In this document: piece by piece, positions 37,927 to 46,953 of the stretch
How the letters are laid out: each line of letters starts with the position of its first letter
How positions within the stretch are numbered: position 1 is the first letter of the stretch
Assembly: GCF_004834005.1 (NCBI RefSeq)
Contig: NZ_STFF01000016.1
Span: 1 to 64,000 of the forward strand
Direction of reading: 5' to 3'
DNA from: Niastella caeni
GTDB lineage: Bacteria > Bacteroidota > Bacteroidia > Chitinophagales > Chitinophagaceae
DNA length: 64,000 nt
Notes under the pieces: model-generated
Told to the model about the DNA's origin: nothing
Databases searched by the model: none
Seen by the model: only the letters and a program-made list of their open reading frames with translations
Program-made: the position numbers and the translations under genes

Positions 37927-38481
37927 ATGAAAAGAATTATTACCCTGGGTTTCATGGCGACTGTATTGGTATTCTCTGCTTGTAAAAGCGATGGCAAAAA
38001 AGAAGAGAACAATGAAACAAACAATGCTACACAAACAACTGCCGGCGGTGAAGAGCAAAAGCCTGCAGGAGCCAATCAGCCTAAAGAATACAAAGTGACC
38101 ATTACGCCAGATTCTGCTATTTTAGGCAAAAAGAAAGAAGCCCTGGTAAAAGTAAAAGGCGCTACAGCAATCGTATTATCAGATGCCGATGGTAAAGACA
38201 ATGGCATTGAAATCACGTTTACGCTTACGCTGACCAATAGAGGCAAGATCGGCGACGGCAGTTATTTACATGTCGATTATCCTAATTCCCGTTTACAATT
38301 AGATAATGGCACCAATATCACCCATGATTCAGGTTCAGGATATTTGGAGGCGCAACCGGAAGCAACTTCAGAAGAAGAAACCTGGACATATAAAGTTCCT
38401 GCCGGCGCTAAACCAACTGCACTGAATTTGTTTATGGATGAAACACGCGTTTCAGTAGCGGTTAGCTTAAGTGAGAAATAG
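37927..38481 (+). CDS. Putative lipoprotein, unknown function
   Basis: 184 residues. Lipobox VFSACK (Cys 19), then a Asn/Glu/Thr/Gly-rich disordered linker (about 21-55) typical of surface or periplasmic lipoproteins. A beta-sandwich-like domain follows (YKVTITPDSAILGKKKEALV, ITFTLTLTNRGKIGDGSYLH, ETWTYKVPAGAKPTALNLF). I do not recognise the domain. Good start at 37927 and a strong terminator 50 bp downstream. Confidence 0.85.
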   Translation: MKRIITLGFMATVLVFSACKSDGKKEENNETNNATQTTAGGEEQKPAGANQPKEYKVTITPDSAILGKKKEALVKVKGATAIVLSDADGKDNGIEITFTLTLTNRGKIGDGSYLHVDYPNSRLQLDNGTNITHDSGSGYLEAQPEATSEEETWTYKVPAGAKPTALNLFMDETRVSVAVSLSEK

Positions 38482-39049
38482 TTGAATACAGCCGCAGGCT
38501 TCAAGCTGCAAGTTATAAACGAATACAAAGCCCGATGTTATGAGCCTGTCTTGTAACATCGGGTTTTTTAATTCCAGGCAATCTGATCAATATAAATCCT
38601 TTTACAGCCTAAAGTAAAATTCAGCTGCACGCGAATACAATTTCATGTAATACAACCCCAGGTTGCAAGTTTCATCTTGAAGCCTAAATTTTTCGCAGCT
38701 TGCTGCCCTTCTTCTTCCCCCTCTTGCAAGTCCCCAAATATTTTTATACTTTAGCTGCTGGTTTAACATAGTTGTTTTATATCTAATATCTGAAACTTAT
38801 GAAAAACGTACCTAATCACTTCATTACCATGCTGGTCACTAAGCTTTCTGTGTTTTACAAACGGCATTGGACCATTTAATTCTTCAGAACATACAGGGAA
38901 ATTACCAAACACAAAAGGGTGCTATTGCGATTGCCAATAAGTAAACCTGCCATTACTGTTTCGCTGAATGTAATGCGGCGTTATCGTTCATATGAAAAAT
39001 AGCAGCGCGTAACACAAAAATTCAATAAGTGAAATATAAAACCGACCAA
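38482..39049. other. 568-bp gap between lipoprotein genes
   Basis: It holds a short CAAGCTGCAAGTTATAAACG word block (38493-38527), a terminator (38531-38569) and AT-rich sequence. A 26-codon frame at 38799 (MKNVPNHFITMLVTKL...) followed by an out-of-frame continuation may be a gene remnant, but I cannot identify it. Confidence 0.5.
38531..38569 (+). terminator. Intrinsic terminator
   Basis: Perfect 10-bp stem CCCGATGTTA / TAACATCGGG (38531-38540, 38554-38563) followed by six T residues. Confidence 0.92.
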
Positions 39050-39451
39050 ATGAAAAGGTGCACGATCGTATCCATGATGGCTTTGTTTGTTCTTGCATTC
39101 TCTTGTAAAAAAGATGCAACCTCATCGACGCCGGAAAAATTATTGGGAAAAATGACTTTAGTAAGCGCCAACTGGAATGAACATTATAATGGCGCAGATC
39201 ATAAAGATTCATCTACACTTAATGGCGGTGGGTTGCATATAGAATTCAAAGGCGATGGCAGGGTTATTTCTTCTTCCCCCTTAAGTACCGATACCCTGCA
39301 TTACAAAATGCTCGATGCGCGTACTGTTATGATCGATAATGATACCCTGATCATCAATTCCTTTACCGGTACTGATCTGCTGGTATATTTCAAAAAAGTA
39401 AAAAATGCAGATGGTGATTACTACGAAGAATGGGATCACTTCAAAAAATAA
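39050..39451 (+). CDS. Small lipoprotein, lipocalin-like strand pattern
   Basis: 133 residues from the ATG at 39050 (a GTG seven codons earlier is possible). Lipobox LAFSCKK. The mature part has KLLGKMTLVSANWNEHYNG, LHIEFKGDGRVISSS, LHYKMLDARTVMIDNDTLII, LLVYFKK and a final YYEEWDHFKK. This is the strand order of small lipocalin-like Bacteroidota lipoproteins; function unknown. A degraded paralogue lies downstream at 39741-39923. Confidence 0.82.
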   Translation: MKRCTIVSMMALFVLAFSCKKDATSSTPEKLLGKMTLVSANWNEHYNGADHKDSSTLNGGGLHIEFKGDGRVISSSPLSTDTLHYKMLDARTVMIDNDTLIINSFTGTDLLVYFKKVKNADGDYYEEWDHFKK

Positions 39452-39474
39452 TTTCATTTTTCATACATGGCAAG

Positions 39475-39507
39475 AGGCCGTCCCGAATTATCGGAACGGC
39501 CTTTTTT
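39475..39507 (+). terminator. Intrinsic terminator
   Basis: Stem GGCCGTCCCGA / TCGGAACGGCC with one mismatch, then six T residues. Confidence 0.9.
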
Positions 39508-39740
39508 CAATTTATGGCGATGGATAAAACGTAGCTCTTTTTGTAACCGTGGATATTTTATTTACTTTCGCGCCAGATATATACTTAATGTATATACGCT
39601 ATATTAAGAAAACCTTATATCCATGAAAACATACTTTAATCCTGCATTATCAGTCCGCACACTTCGCTTTTTTTTCGACTTTTCCCTAGGCGTTACGCAC
39701 AGCAGGTGACCTTCCCGATTAACTTTAAAAAAACGGCTAA

Positions 39741-39923
39741 TTCAGCCCCCAGAGAGACACAGCTACCTATCAATTGATCGATAATGATAAAAAGATTGTG
39801 GTCAATGGTAATGTTACATTATCTATTACCAATTTAACCGATAGTACCCTTCAAATGTATTTTAAAGATCAATATAATGAGAACGAATTCTTTGAAGAAT
39901 GGAGTACCTACAAAAAACGATGA
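39741..39923 (+). pseudogene. Remnant of a paralogue of the 39050 lipoprotein
   Basis: Open frame without a start, bounded by a stop at 39738-39740 and ending at 39921-39923. It reads TATYQLIDNDKKIVVNGNVT, then LQMYFKDQYNENEFFEEW and STYKKR. It aligns with the end of the upstream lipoprotein (YKMLDARTVMIDNDTLII, VYFKKVKNADGDYYEEWDHF). The N-terminal half with the lipobox is absent or scrambled; an ATG at 39623 leads only to a 28-residue frame. Confidence 0.7.
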
Positions 39924-39959
39924 AACGTTTTCTGGAAAAATCAATTTTATACACGAGCG

Positions 39960-39988
39960 CCCCCCGGTTTAACCAGGGGGATTTTTTT
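39960..39988 (+). terminator. Intrinsic terminator after the lipoprotein remnant
   Basis: CCCCC-GGTT / AACC-A-GGGGG stem followed by seven T residues. It is still intact although the gene before it is broken. Confidence 0.85.
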
Positions 39989-40097
39989 GCAACCCCTCCG
40001 CCGCGCTGATTCAAAGCCCGCCCGATTAGTGAAATTTCCATTTCCCGATTACCGATTGCCGATTCACGATTTTAAGCTACTTTTAGCGCCATTTTTT

Positions 40098-40892
40098 ATG
40101 TCTGAAAGTTTAGAATTAAGAACAGTGAACGTTACGCGTTACGTAACGCCGTTGCGCGAAGGTGGTTCATTGCCCGCAATTGCAGAGGCAGATGATGGCT
40201 TTATGTATGTGTTGAAATTCCGGGGAGCAGGGCAGGGGGTAAAAGCGCTCATTGCCGAACTTATTGGTGGTGAAATAGCTCGGGCGCTTGGATTGAAAAT
40301 GCCCGAAATTGTATTTGCCAATCTGGATACCGCCTTTGGCCGTACAGAACCCGATGAAGAAATACAGGACTTATTAAAAGCAAGTGTTGGGTTGAACCTG
40401 GCGCTGCATTATTTGTCGGGCTCCATTACTTATGATCCTGTTGTAACAACGCTCGATGCACGACTGGCTTCGCAAATTGTGTGGCTCGATTGTTTACTGA
40501 TGAATGTTGACCGCACACCGCGCAACACCAATATGCTCATCTGGCATAAAGAACTTTGGCTGATAGATCATGGCGCTACTTTATACTTTCATCATTCCTG
40601 GAAGAACTGGAAAGAACAGGCGCAAAAACCCTTTGCGCAAATAAAAGATCATGTGTTATTGCCGCAGGCAACACAACTTAATGAAGTGGATGCCGAATTC
40701 AAAGCGATATTGACTGAACAACGTATACGCGCTATTGTTGACCTGGTGCCGGAAGAATGGCTGGCAACGGATCTGGAAGAAGCATCCGTTGCAGAACGTC
40801 GCAAAGTGTACTCCGAATTTTTAATAACACGAATTGCATCGTCGCACTTATTTGTAAAAGAAGCCCAACATGCAGGAAAAATACTTATTTGA
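40098..40892 (+). CDS. HipA-like kinase family protein
   Basis: 264 residues from the ATG at 40098; the in-frame upstream part reads through GATTGCCGATT repeat words and is rejected. Kinase-like features: MYVLKFRGAGQGVKALIAEL (ATP-binding lysine region), WLDCLLMNVDRTPRNTNML (catalytic loop with Asp and Asn, about 130-145) and LWLIDHGATLYFHH (metal-binding Asp in place of DFG, about 155). This is the short HipA-like kinase family that lacks the N-terminal HipA domain. It overlaps the next gene (DUF3037) by 23 bp, its standard partner. Substrate unknown. Confidence 0.85.
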   Translation: MSESLELRTVNVTRYVTPLREGGSLPAIAEADDGFMYVLKFRGAGQGVKALIAELIGGEIARALGLKMPEIVFANLDTAFGRTEPDEEIQDLLKASVGLNLALHYLSGSITYDPVVTTLDARLASQIVWLDCLLMNVDRTPRNTNMLIWHKELWLIDHGATLYFHHSWKNWKEQAQKPFAQIKDHVLLPQATQLNEVDAEFKAILTEQRIRAIVDLVPEEWLATDLEEASVAERRKVYSEFLITRIASSHLFVKEAQHAGKILI

Positions 40893-41253
40893 GTACGCTG
40901 TTATTCGTATAGTGCCCAAGGTAGAACGGGAAGAGTTTTGCAATGTGGGCATCATATTGTATTGTAAAGCACAAAAGTTTTTACAAACAAAACACACGGT
41001 CAATGAATCGAGGATCAGGTCATTGGATGAAAAAGCGGATATCGCCGAAATACAAGCCTACCTGCAGGCGTTTGAAAAGATCTGCAAAGGCGCAAAAGAT
41101 GGCGGCCCTATTGCACAACTGGATATGCCTTCGCGTTTTCGTTGGCTAACCGCACAACGCAGTACCATTTTACAAACGTCGCGCGTGCATCCGGGCTTCT
41201 GTAAAGATCCGCAGGAGGCGCTTGCCCGTTTGCATGATCAGTTGGTACTGTAA
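40870..41253 (+). CDS. DUF3037 protein
   Basis: 127 residues: FEYAVIRIVPKVEREEFCNV then GIILYCKAQKFL, LDMPSRFRWLTAQRST and SRVHPGFC, the DUF3037 signature. It overlaps the 3' end of the HipA-like kinase gene by 23 bp. The two genes are regularly adjacent in bacteria, so a shared function (kinase with modulator, possibly toxin-antitoxin-like) is likely but unproven. Confidence 0.88.
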   Translation: MQEKYLFEYAVIRIVPKVEREEFCNVGIILYCKAQKFLQTKHTVNESRIRSLDEKADIAEIQAYLQAFEKICKGAKDGGPIAQLDMPSRFRWLTAQRSTILQTSRVHPGFCKDPQEALARLHDQLVL

Positions 41254-41475
41254 GACAAAATTTCAAAATACAATTTCCAAGAACCAAAGAAAGAAACACC
41301 AAAATACAAATTCCAAGCACCAAACTTACCTATAAGCGGGCCTTAAGATTGGATCTTGTTATTTGGCATTTAAGATTTGTAATTTATTATTTAGGTCCTG
41401 GTTCTTGTCATTTGAAATTTGATTTTTGTGTTTTGAGATTTTTTTGGTTCTTTTGGTTTGAGATTTGTCATTTAT
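41254..41475. repeat. Inverted array of CAAAATACAATTTCCAAG words
   Basis: Left arm (41255-41325) repeats AAATACAAWTTCCAAGMACC. Right arm (41358-41475) repeats GGTTCTTGTCATTTGAAATT and GATTTTTGTGTTTTGAGATT, the complementary words. Confidence 0.75.
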
Positions 41476-41817
41476 TCCAATATCCTTCATGGCATAGAGT
41501 TTGCTCAACAGGTATGATATAATTCTATGCTGTTAAAACCAATTTCGCATGAATTTCGCGCTTAGATTTGATAATTGCCATACCACCCAGAAAGCAACCT
41601 TCCCTGCATGTTATTTACCGGCGTTGACCGCCTGCATTTCGATGACAATTATCAAATTGAAATCATTTAATAAATGGGGTGGCATTAACATTTCTTTCTT
41701 TACCTTTGCGTCGCTGAAATCAGACGTATCTTCCCCCACCAGCAATAAAGGGCTCTCTCAGTAGCAGCATTTTATTTAGTAGTTAAAGTCGATACAAAAA
41801 CAATTTTTCGGATTATT
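41254..41817. other. 564-bp gap: word array and candidate desaturase promoter
   Basis: 41254-41475 is an inverted array (separate entry). 41476-41817 has no convincing gene. A TACCTTTG at 41701-41708 may be the -7 box for the desaturase; no clear -33. Confidence 0.55.
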
Positions 41818-42894
41818 ATGCCTAAAGTAACCTTTAATAATAAAGACAAGAGCTTTTTCAATACATTAAAATCATCCGTTGACCAGTATTTTGCTGCACA
41901 GCAGTTGAAGAAAACCGGCAACTGGAACCTGTACTCCAAAACGGCCATCCTGGCGCCTGCGGCGATCATTATTTACACATTATTGCTTTTTTTACCGATA
42001 CCTGCCTTTTTGGCCATTCTGCTTTGCTGCATGCTGGGTTTTGTGCTGGCCAGTATCGGGTTTAATGTAATGCACGATGCCTGTCATGGCAGTTACTCAA
42101 GCCGCGGCTGGGTGAACAATGTGATGGCCCTTAGCTCAAATTTAATGGGCGGCAACACATATATCTGGAAATTCAAACATAATATCGTTCACCATACCTA
42201 CACCAATATCGACGGGGTAGATGATGACATTGCCCTGAGCCCGCTCATGCGTCAATGCTCAACCCAAAAATGGTTTCCGCCACATCGCTACCAGCATATA
42301 TATGGATTTGTTTTATATGCCTTTACTTCACTGGCCTGGTTCTTTGTAATGGATTTTACCAAATATTTCAACCAGAAAGTGCATACAACACCCATGACGA
42401 AGATGGATTTTAAGGAACATGTGATCTTTTGGATGAGTAAAGGACTATATGTAGCTTTTTTTGTTGTGTTCCCGATCTTTCAATTGGGCTGGATGCCCTG
42501 GATGTTTGGTTTTATTGCCCTGAACCTGACCCTGGGTTTAACCCTGGCTGTGGTTTTTCAACTGGCGCATGTGGTTGAACATACCGAATTTGTGCACGCC
42601 GATCAGGTGGAGCCAATGAAAATTGAAAATGAGTGGGCTATACACCAGGTAAAGACCACCGCCAATTTTGCCCCCCGCAATAAATTCATTTCCTGGTTTG
42701 TAGGCGGATTGAACTACCAGGTTGAACACCACCTGTTCCCCCGCATCAGCCATGTGCATTATCCGGCCATTAACCGCATCGTAAAACAAACCTGCCGCCA
42801 GTTTAATATCACCTATAACGAATTTCCTACCATGCAGCAGGCGATTGCCTCGCATTATAGAATGATCCGTGAATTAGGAAAAAAACCTGCATAA
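41818..42894 (+). CDS. Membrane fatty acid desaturase
   Basis: 358 residues with four or more membrane helices and the three histidine boxes of membrane desaturases: HDACHG (about 85), HNIVHH (about 121) and QVEHHLFP (about 301). Spacing and the Gln in the third box fit the linoleoyl-CoA/front-end desaturase group. It is predicted to insert a double bond into acyl chains of membrane lipids using a di-iron centre. No fused cytochrome b5 is present. Single gene. Confidence 0.93.
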   Translation: MPKVTFNNKDKSFFNTLKSSVDQYFAAQQLKKTGNWNLYSKTAILAPAAIIIYTLLLFLPIPAFLAILLCCMLGFVLASIGFNVMHDACHGSYSSRGWVNNVMALSSNLMGGNTYIWKFKHNIVHHTYTNIDGVDDDIALSPLMRQCSTQKWFPPHRYQHIYGFVLYAFTSLAWFFVMDFTKYFNQKVHTTPMTKMDFKEHVIFWMSKGLYVAFFVVFPIFQLGWMPWMFGFIALNLTLGLTLAVVFQLAHVVEHTEFVHADQVEPMKIENEWAIHQVKTTANFAPRNKFISWFVGGLNYQVEHHLFPRISHVHYPAINRIVKQTCRQFNITYNEFPTMQQAIASHYRMIRELGKKPA

Positions 42895-43342
42895 AAGTAA
42901 TTACCTGCCACTAAACTATTAGCCCAACGCTTAAAGTCTACAGCCAAAAGCGAATACAAAATACTGCTGCAAGCTTCGCGCTGCAAGCAATACATATTGC
43001 GTTTTACTTTATGCCTCGTTGCCTTTATGCCTTGTTGCCTTGCCTTTTCCTGTTTTCTTTCGGCTGTATTCCCTGACCGCGCTCATAGAATATCCCCGCC
43101 AAATAACCGTCCTTTGTAAAAGTTTTGATTCCCATTAAATAATCACCTGCATTAATTCATATCCATTCCAATAGCGCTTACGCATAAATTATTCCAATAA
43201 CGCCTTCCTTCCCTCCCTTGAAAGTGTCTGCGTTTTTACACAACTGTCTCTGTTACCAGGCCATTCCCGGTGAAAAAAGGGAATGTATAACCTAGCCCCA
43301 TGATAATAATATCCATTATTATTAAATCTTAAAACTTCTGGT
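42895..43342. repeat. Gap with AAGCTTCGCGCTGCAAGC and TGCCTTGTTGCC words
   Basis: 42926-43045 carries GCTTAAAGTC/CAAAAGCGAATACA and CTGCAAGCTTCGCGCTGCAA words, then TTTATGCCTCGTTGCC repeated three times. The rest to 43342 is AT-rich with no gene seen. Confidence 0.65.
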
Positions 43343-45838
43343 ATGAGAATCATGCTACTATTCATGAAGTTCTGGCTTCTTTCAACATTTTTTCTTCTTC
43401 CCATTGCTGGCTTTTCCCAATTTACACAGGAGTGGGTGGCCCGGCACAAAGGCCCGGGTAACAATGCTGATCATTCGAAATCTCTTACTGTTGACAAGAA
43501 AGGCAATGTCTATATAACAGGAGCAAGTACCGGCACGGGAACCGGATTGGATTATAGTACCATCAAGTATGATGATGCTGGTGTAAAAAAATGGGAAGCC
43601 CGGTATAATGGTCCGGGTAACAGTGAGGATGCAGCTTACTCTATAGCCGTGGATAGCAAGGGAAATGTATATGTAACAGGACGGAGTACTGGAAATGGAA
43701 CTGATTTTGATTACGCCACCATAAAATATAATTCTGCCGGAGTTAAAAAATGGGTGAAGCGATACAATGGTCTGGGTAATGGGTTTGACTGGGCGAAATC
43801 AATTGAAGTAGATGATAAAGGGAATGTGTATGTAACGGGTGAAAGTACTGGCGACGGAACTTTTGCCGATTATGCCACCATCAAGTATAATAAAAATGGA
43901 GTTGAGCAGTGGGTGGCAAGGTATGACGGACCGGGCAATCAAGATCTTGCCATTGCTTTAGTCCTGGATGAGGCAGGCAATGTGTATATAACAGGATCAA
44001 GTTCTGCTGGAGTGGATCCTGATGAGGACGATCTTGATTTTACTACCATCAAGTATAATAAAAAAGGAAAAGAACTTTGGGTAAAAAGGCAGGGAAATTT
44101 TGGTGCTAACCCGTGGGCAATAGCGGTAGATAAGTCGGGAAATGTATATGTGACAGGAAGCAATGCTTTGGGAGAACATGACAATGAATATACTACCGTT
44201 AAGTATGATGCTAGCGGGAATGACCTGTGGGTGGCAACATATGACCCTGGCAATTCCATTGACGAACCGCTATCCATAGCTGTAGACGCTTTACAAAATG
44301 TATATGTTACCGGAAGAAGCGCTGCTGAACCAGATGAACGAAATTTTGACTATGCCACCATAAGGTACAATGCAAAGGGACAAGAGGTTTGGGTAAGAAG
44401 GTATAATGGCCCTGCTGACGGTGATGACCAGGCAGTCTTCCTGGCTCTGGATGCCGAAGGTAATGTGTATGTGACGGGAAGAAGCAGAGGTTTATTCGGT
44501 GGCCCGGGGAATGAAGCTTATGACCTAGCTACTATTAAATACGATACAGCAGGCGTTGAGCAATGGGTGGCAAGATATAATGGTCCCGGCAATGGTGAGG
44601 ATGGGGAATCTATAAGTTTTTTTACTCCTTCTTCACACCCCATGGCCGTTGACGGGCTAGGCAATGTATATATAACAGGATCAAGCACCGGTATTGGGTC
44701 AGGGTTTGATTATGCTACTATCAAGTATTCCCAACCTTTGCCCGTCTGCGGTAAGAACGGTGATAAAATCCTGATCTGCCATCAGGGCAAGGAAACCCAG
44801 TGTATCAAAAAGTCCAAACTTTCAGACCATCTTGGTCACGATGACCAGCTTGGCGCATGTGCCGAACCCCCTCCTTGCTATTCGACACAAAGTTTTGTCA
44901 TTGGCGGAGTCAGTTACATCGCCTGCCAACCTTCCGAAATTGTAGTAGCTCCCTTTACTACCACGGCCGGTGTTGTTACCAACAATCAATATTCGGGTTT
45001 GGTTTTGCTAAAGGTTTCCGGAACCGGCCAGTCGGCTGGCGCATCTTTAAATGATGCGTTTTACTTCGATATTCCGGAAAACCCTACCCATGAGCCCAAT
45101 TTCTTTCAACTGGTCACTACCATTGGCCCATCTGTTTTTGCAGCGCCCGTGAATCCCAACACCGCTTACAGGCACATCGTTTATGATATTGATGCGGGGG
45201 CCGGGGTAAAGCCGCCATTTGTACCGTCCTTTAGAACTGACAATACCTATACTTTCATTATAAACATGAATACACTTGTGCCAGCACCCGCTGGTTCGTC
45301 CATTCTCCGTTTCGGGGTAAGCGATGGGGTTGTCATTGACAACAGCGGGGCTTATACCATTCAGGTTACCCAGCTTTGCGAAGGTTGTGGCCCCCAAGGC
45401 GATAAAGCCCTTGTTTGTCATAAAGGAAAAGAAATTTGTATAAGCCAGAATGGGGTAAAAACCCATTTGGATCATGGAGATATTTTTGGCCCATGCCCAA
45501 CTGATGCTACCCAAACAACTATTGACGCAAGACGTGAATTTTCTGAACGTTCGGCCATGCCGCCTGAAAAGCTGCGGGTATCTAATGCGCCTAACCCGGC
45601 ATCTGTAACAACTAAAATATTTTATGAATTACCTGCTTACGGCCGGGTTTCTATAAAAGTATTTGACATGCTGGGCAGGGAAGTTACAACGCTTGTGGAT
45701 GCTGGTAAACAGGCGGGCTTCCACAGCACGGATCTTGACGTAGCTTCACTTCAGAATGGCTTATATTATTACCGTATCAGGGTAAAAACAGCAAAGAAAA
45801 TTTGGGTTCAAACCGGGAAGATAAGCGTAATAAAATAA
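43343..45838 (+). CDS. Secreted SBBP beta-propeller protein with T9SS type A sorting domain
   Basis: 831 residues. Signal peptide to GFSQ (start 43343; a Met at 43364 is also possible). Residues 30-460 have eight SBBP-type repeats, each with GNVYVTG or GNVYITG and D-Y-A-T-I-K-Y, forming a beta-propeller. Two Cys/His modules follow: ICHQGKETQC...HLGHDD (about 469-508) and VCHKGKEIC...HLDHGD (about 680-718), flanking an unassigned domain. The last ~75 residues (VSNAPNPASVTTKIFYEL, VFDMLGREVTTLV, GLYYYRIRV) are a type A sorting domain, so it should be exported by T9SS. Function of propeller unknown. Confidence 0.92.
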   Translation: MRIMLLFMKFWLLSTFFLLPIAGFSQFTQEWVARHKGPGNNADHSKSLTVDKKGNVYITGASTGTGTGLDYSTIKYDDAGVKKWEARYNGPGNSEDAAYSIAVDSKGNVYVTGRSTGNGTDFDYATIKYNSAGVKKWVKRYNGLGNGFDWAKSIEVDDKGNVYVTGESTGDGTFADYATIKYNKNGVEQWVARYDGPGNQDLAIALVLDEAGNVYITGSSSAGVDPDEDDLDFTTIKYNKKGKELWVKRQGNFGANPWAIAVDKSGNVYVTGSNALGEHDNEYTTVKYDASGNDLWVATYDPGNSIDEPLSIAVDALQNVYVTGRSAAEPDERNFDYATIRYNAKGQEVWVRRYNGPADGDDQAVFLALDAEGNVYVTGRSRGLFGGPGNEAYDLATIKYDTAGVEQWVARYNGPGNGEDGESISFFTPSSHPMAVDGLGNVYITGSSTGIGSGFDYATIKYSQPLPVCGKNGDKILICHQGKETQCIKKSKLSDHLGHDDQLGACAEPPPCYSTQSFVIGGVSYIACQPSEIVVAPFTTTAGVVTNNQYSGLVLLKVSGTGQSAGASLNDAFYFDIPENPTHEPNFFQLVTTIGPSVFAAPVNPNTAYRHIVYDIDAGAGVKPPFVPSFRTDNTYTFIINMNTLVPAPAGSSILRFGVSDGVVIDNSGAYTIQVTQLCEGCGPQGDKALVCHKGKEICISQNGVKTHLDHGDIFGPCPTDATQTTIDARREFSERSAMPPEKLRVSNAPNPASVTTKIFYELPAYGRVSIKVFDMLGREVTTLVDAGKQAGFHSTDLDVASLQNGLYYYRIRVKTAKKIWVQTGKISVIK

Positions 45839-45956
45839 GCTAAGCATTTCGTATGGGGGAGGCAGAATGTGATGGGGAAGATTATAAAAATAATTAGCTA
45901 ATCCCGACTAAAGTGGGGACAGGTTGTGATAATTTGATAATGGAATACAGTTGCCA

Positions 45957-46038
45957 CAAACCTGTTGCAGGTTTCTGGTTACAGGGGGAATACAAATTAT
46001 GGCGCCCAGAAACCTGTAACTTGAAACCTGTAACTTAT
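45957..46038. repeat. Inverted array of AAACCTGTTGCAGGTTTCTG words
   Basis: Left CAAACCTGTTGCAGGTTTC and GGTTACAGG; right CAGAAACCTGTAACTTGAAA and CCTGTAAC. It lies 120 bp after the propeller gene. Confidence 0.75.
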
Positions 46039-46090
46039 TACAGAATTCCCCAATAGCCAGTTGCTATTATCAAATTGTGTAATTTACGGC

Positions 46091-46789
46091 ATGGCTGCCG
46101 ATGACAAATGGCTATTGATACGCAATTACGATCTATGGTCTAATTTAACCGATGAAGAGTACGATGAGCTGAATATAGTGCACAATTTTATTGAAGCCCG
46201 AAAAGGCGACTATATTTACTTTGAAGCATTTCATCACAACAAACTGTACTTCGTAAAAGAAGGCTATTTGCGTATTGGTTACATTGATGAAAGCGGCCGG
46301 GAAGTTATCAAAGAGATCATTCAGAAAGGCGAGCTGTTCGGACAAATTACCCTCGAAAAAAATAGTATGAATGGCGAGTTTGCCCAGGCTTATAAAAGCG
46401 GGGTTAGCCTTTGCGCCTTTTCAATCGATGATTTTCAAAAACTGCTGCAAAAAAAGCCAGCCCTGGCATTAAAGTACAGCAAACAGGTAGGCGCCAAGCT
46501 CAGGCATATCGAAAACCGGCTGCTCAACCTGCTGAACAAAGATGTAAAGACCCGCCTTATCAACTTTTTGTGGCAGATGGCCCAAAAGCATCTCGATCCC
46601 GCATCCAATACCATCTGCATTCCCAATTATCTTACGCATGAAGACATTGCCAACCTTATAGGATCGAGCCGGCAAACCGTTACCACACTTATCAATGAAC
46701 TGGAAGCCGACGGCCTTCTGCAGTACGATCGCAATGAGATCTGTTTTCCCGATGTTAAAAAAATACAAAACCACAACAATGTCGCTTAG
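46091..46789 (+). CDS. Crp/Fnr family transcription regulator
   Basis: 232 residues from the ATG at 46091 (a TTG ten codons upstream is less likely). Cyclic-nucleotide-binding-like beta-roll (about 20-120, ARKGDYIYFEAFHHNKLYFV, GYIDESGREVIKEII, GELFG), linker helix, and winged HTH (LTHEDIANLIGSSRQTVTTL, ELEADGLL). No Fe-S cysteine cluster, so not an FNR-type oxygen sensor. It is followed by YHS, DoxX and YceI genes on the same strand, which are candidate targets. Confidence 0.92.
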   Translation: MAADDKWLLIRNYDLWSNLTDEEYDELNIVHNFIEARKGDYIYFEAFHHNKLYFVKEGYLRIGYIDESGREVIKEIIQKGELFGQITLEKNSMNGEFAQAYKSGVSLCAFSIDDFQKLLQKKPALALKYSKQVGAKLRHIENRLLNLLNKDVKTRLINFLWQMAQKHLDPASNTICIPNYLTHEDIANLIGSSRQTVTTLINELEADGLLQYDRNEICFPDVKKIQNHNNVA

Positions 46790-46827
46790 CCGACAGACTT
46801 ACCGTATCCTGCCATGTAGTTTTGGGC

Positions 46828-46942
46828 TGTAATTAAGATTTCTGGATTTTGAGATTTTGAGATTTCGGGATTTGAAGAACTCGAAAGAGACCTGAATTTA
46901 GAGAAATCACAAAATCCCTGGATCCCAAAATCAGAAATATAA
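46828..46942. repeat. Inverted array of GATTTTGAGATTTCGGG words
   Basis: Left arm ATTTCTGGATTTTGAGATTT; right arm CAAAATCCCTGGATCCCAAA and ATCAGAAAT, its reverse complement words. Confidence 0.78.
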
Positions 46943-46953
46943 AAATAAATGTT

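Noticed and set aside
38799-38942. Possible small gene MKNVPNHFITMLVTKL followed by an out-of-frame piece
   Set aside because: Only 26 codons in frame, no family recognised. It may be a remnant but cannot be supported.
41549-41764. 71-codon plus-strand frame before the desaturase
   Set aside because: It overlaps the candidate promoter, has no domain and atypical composition.
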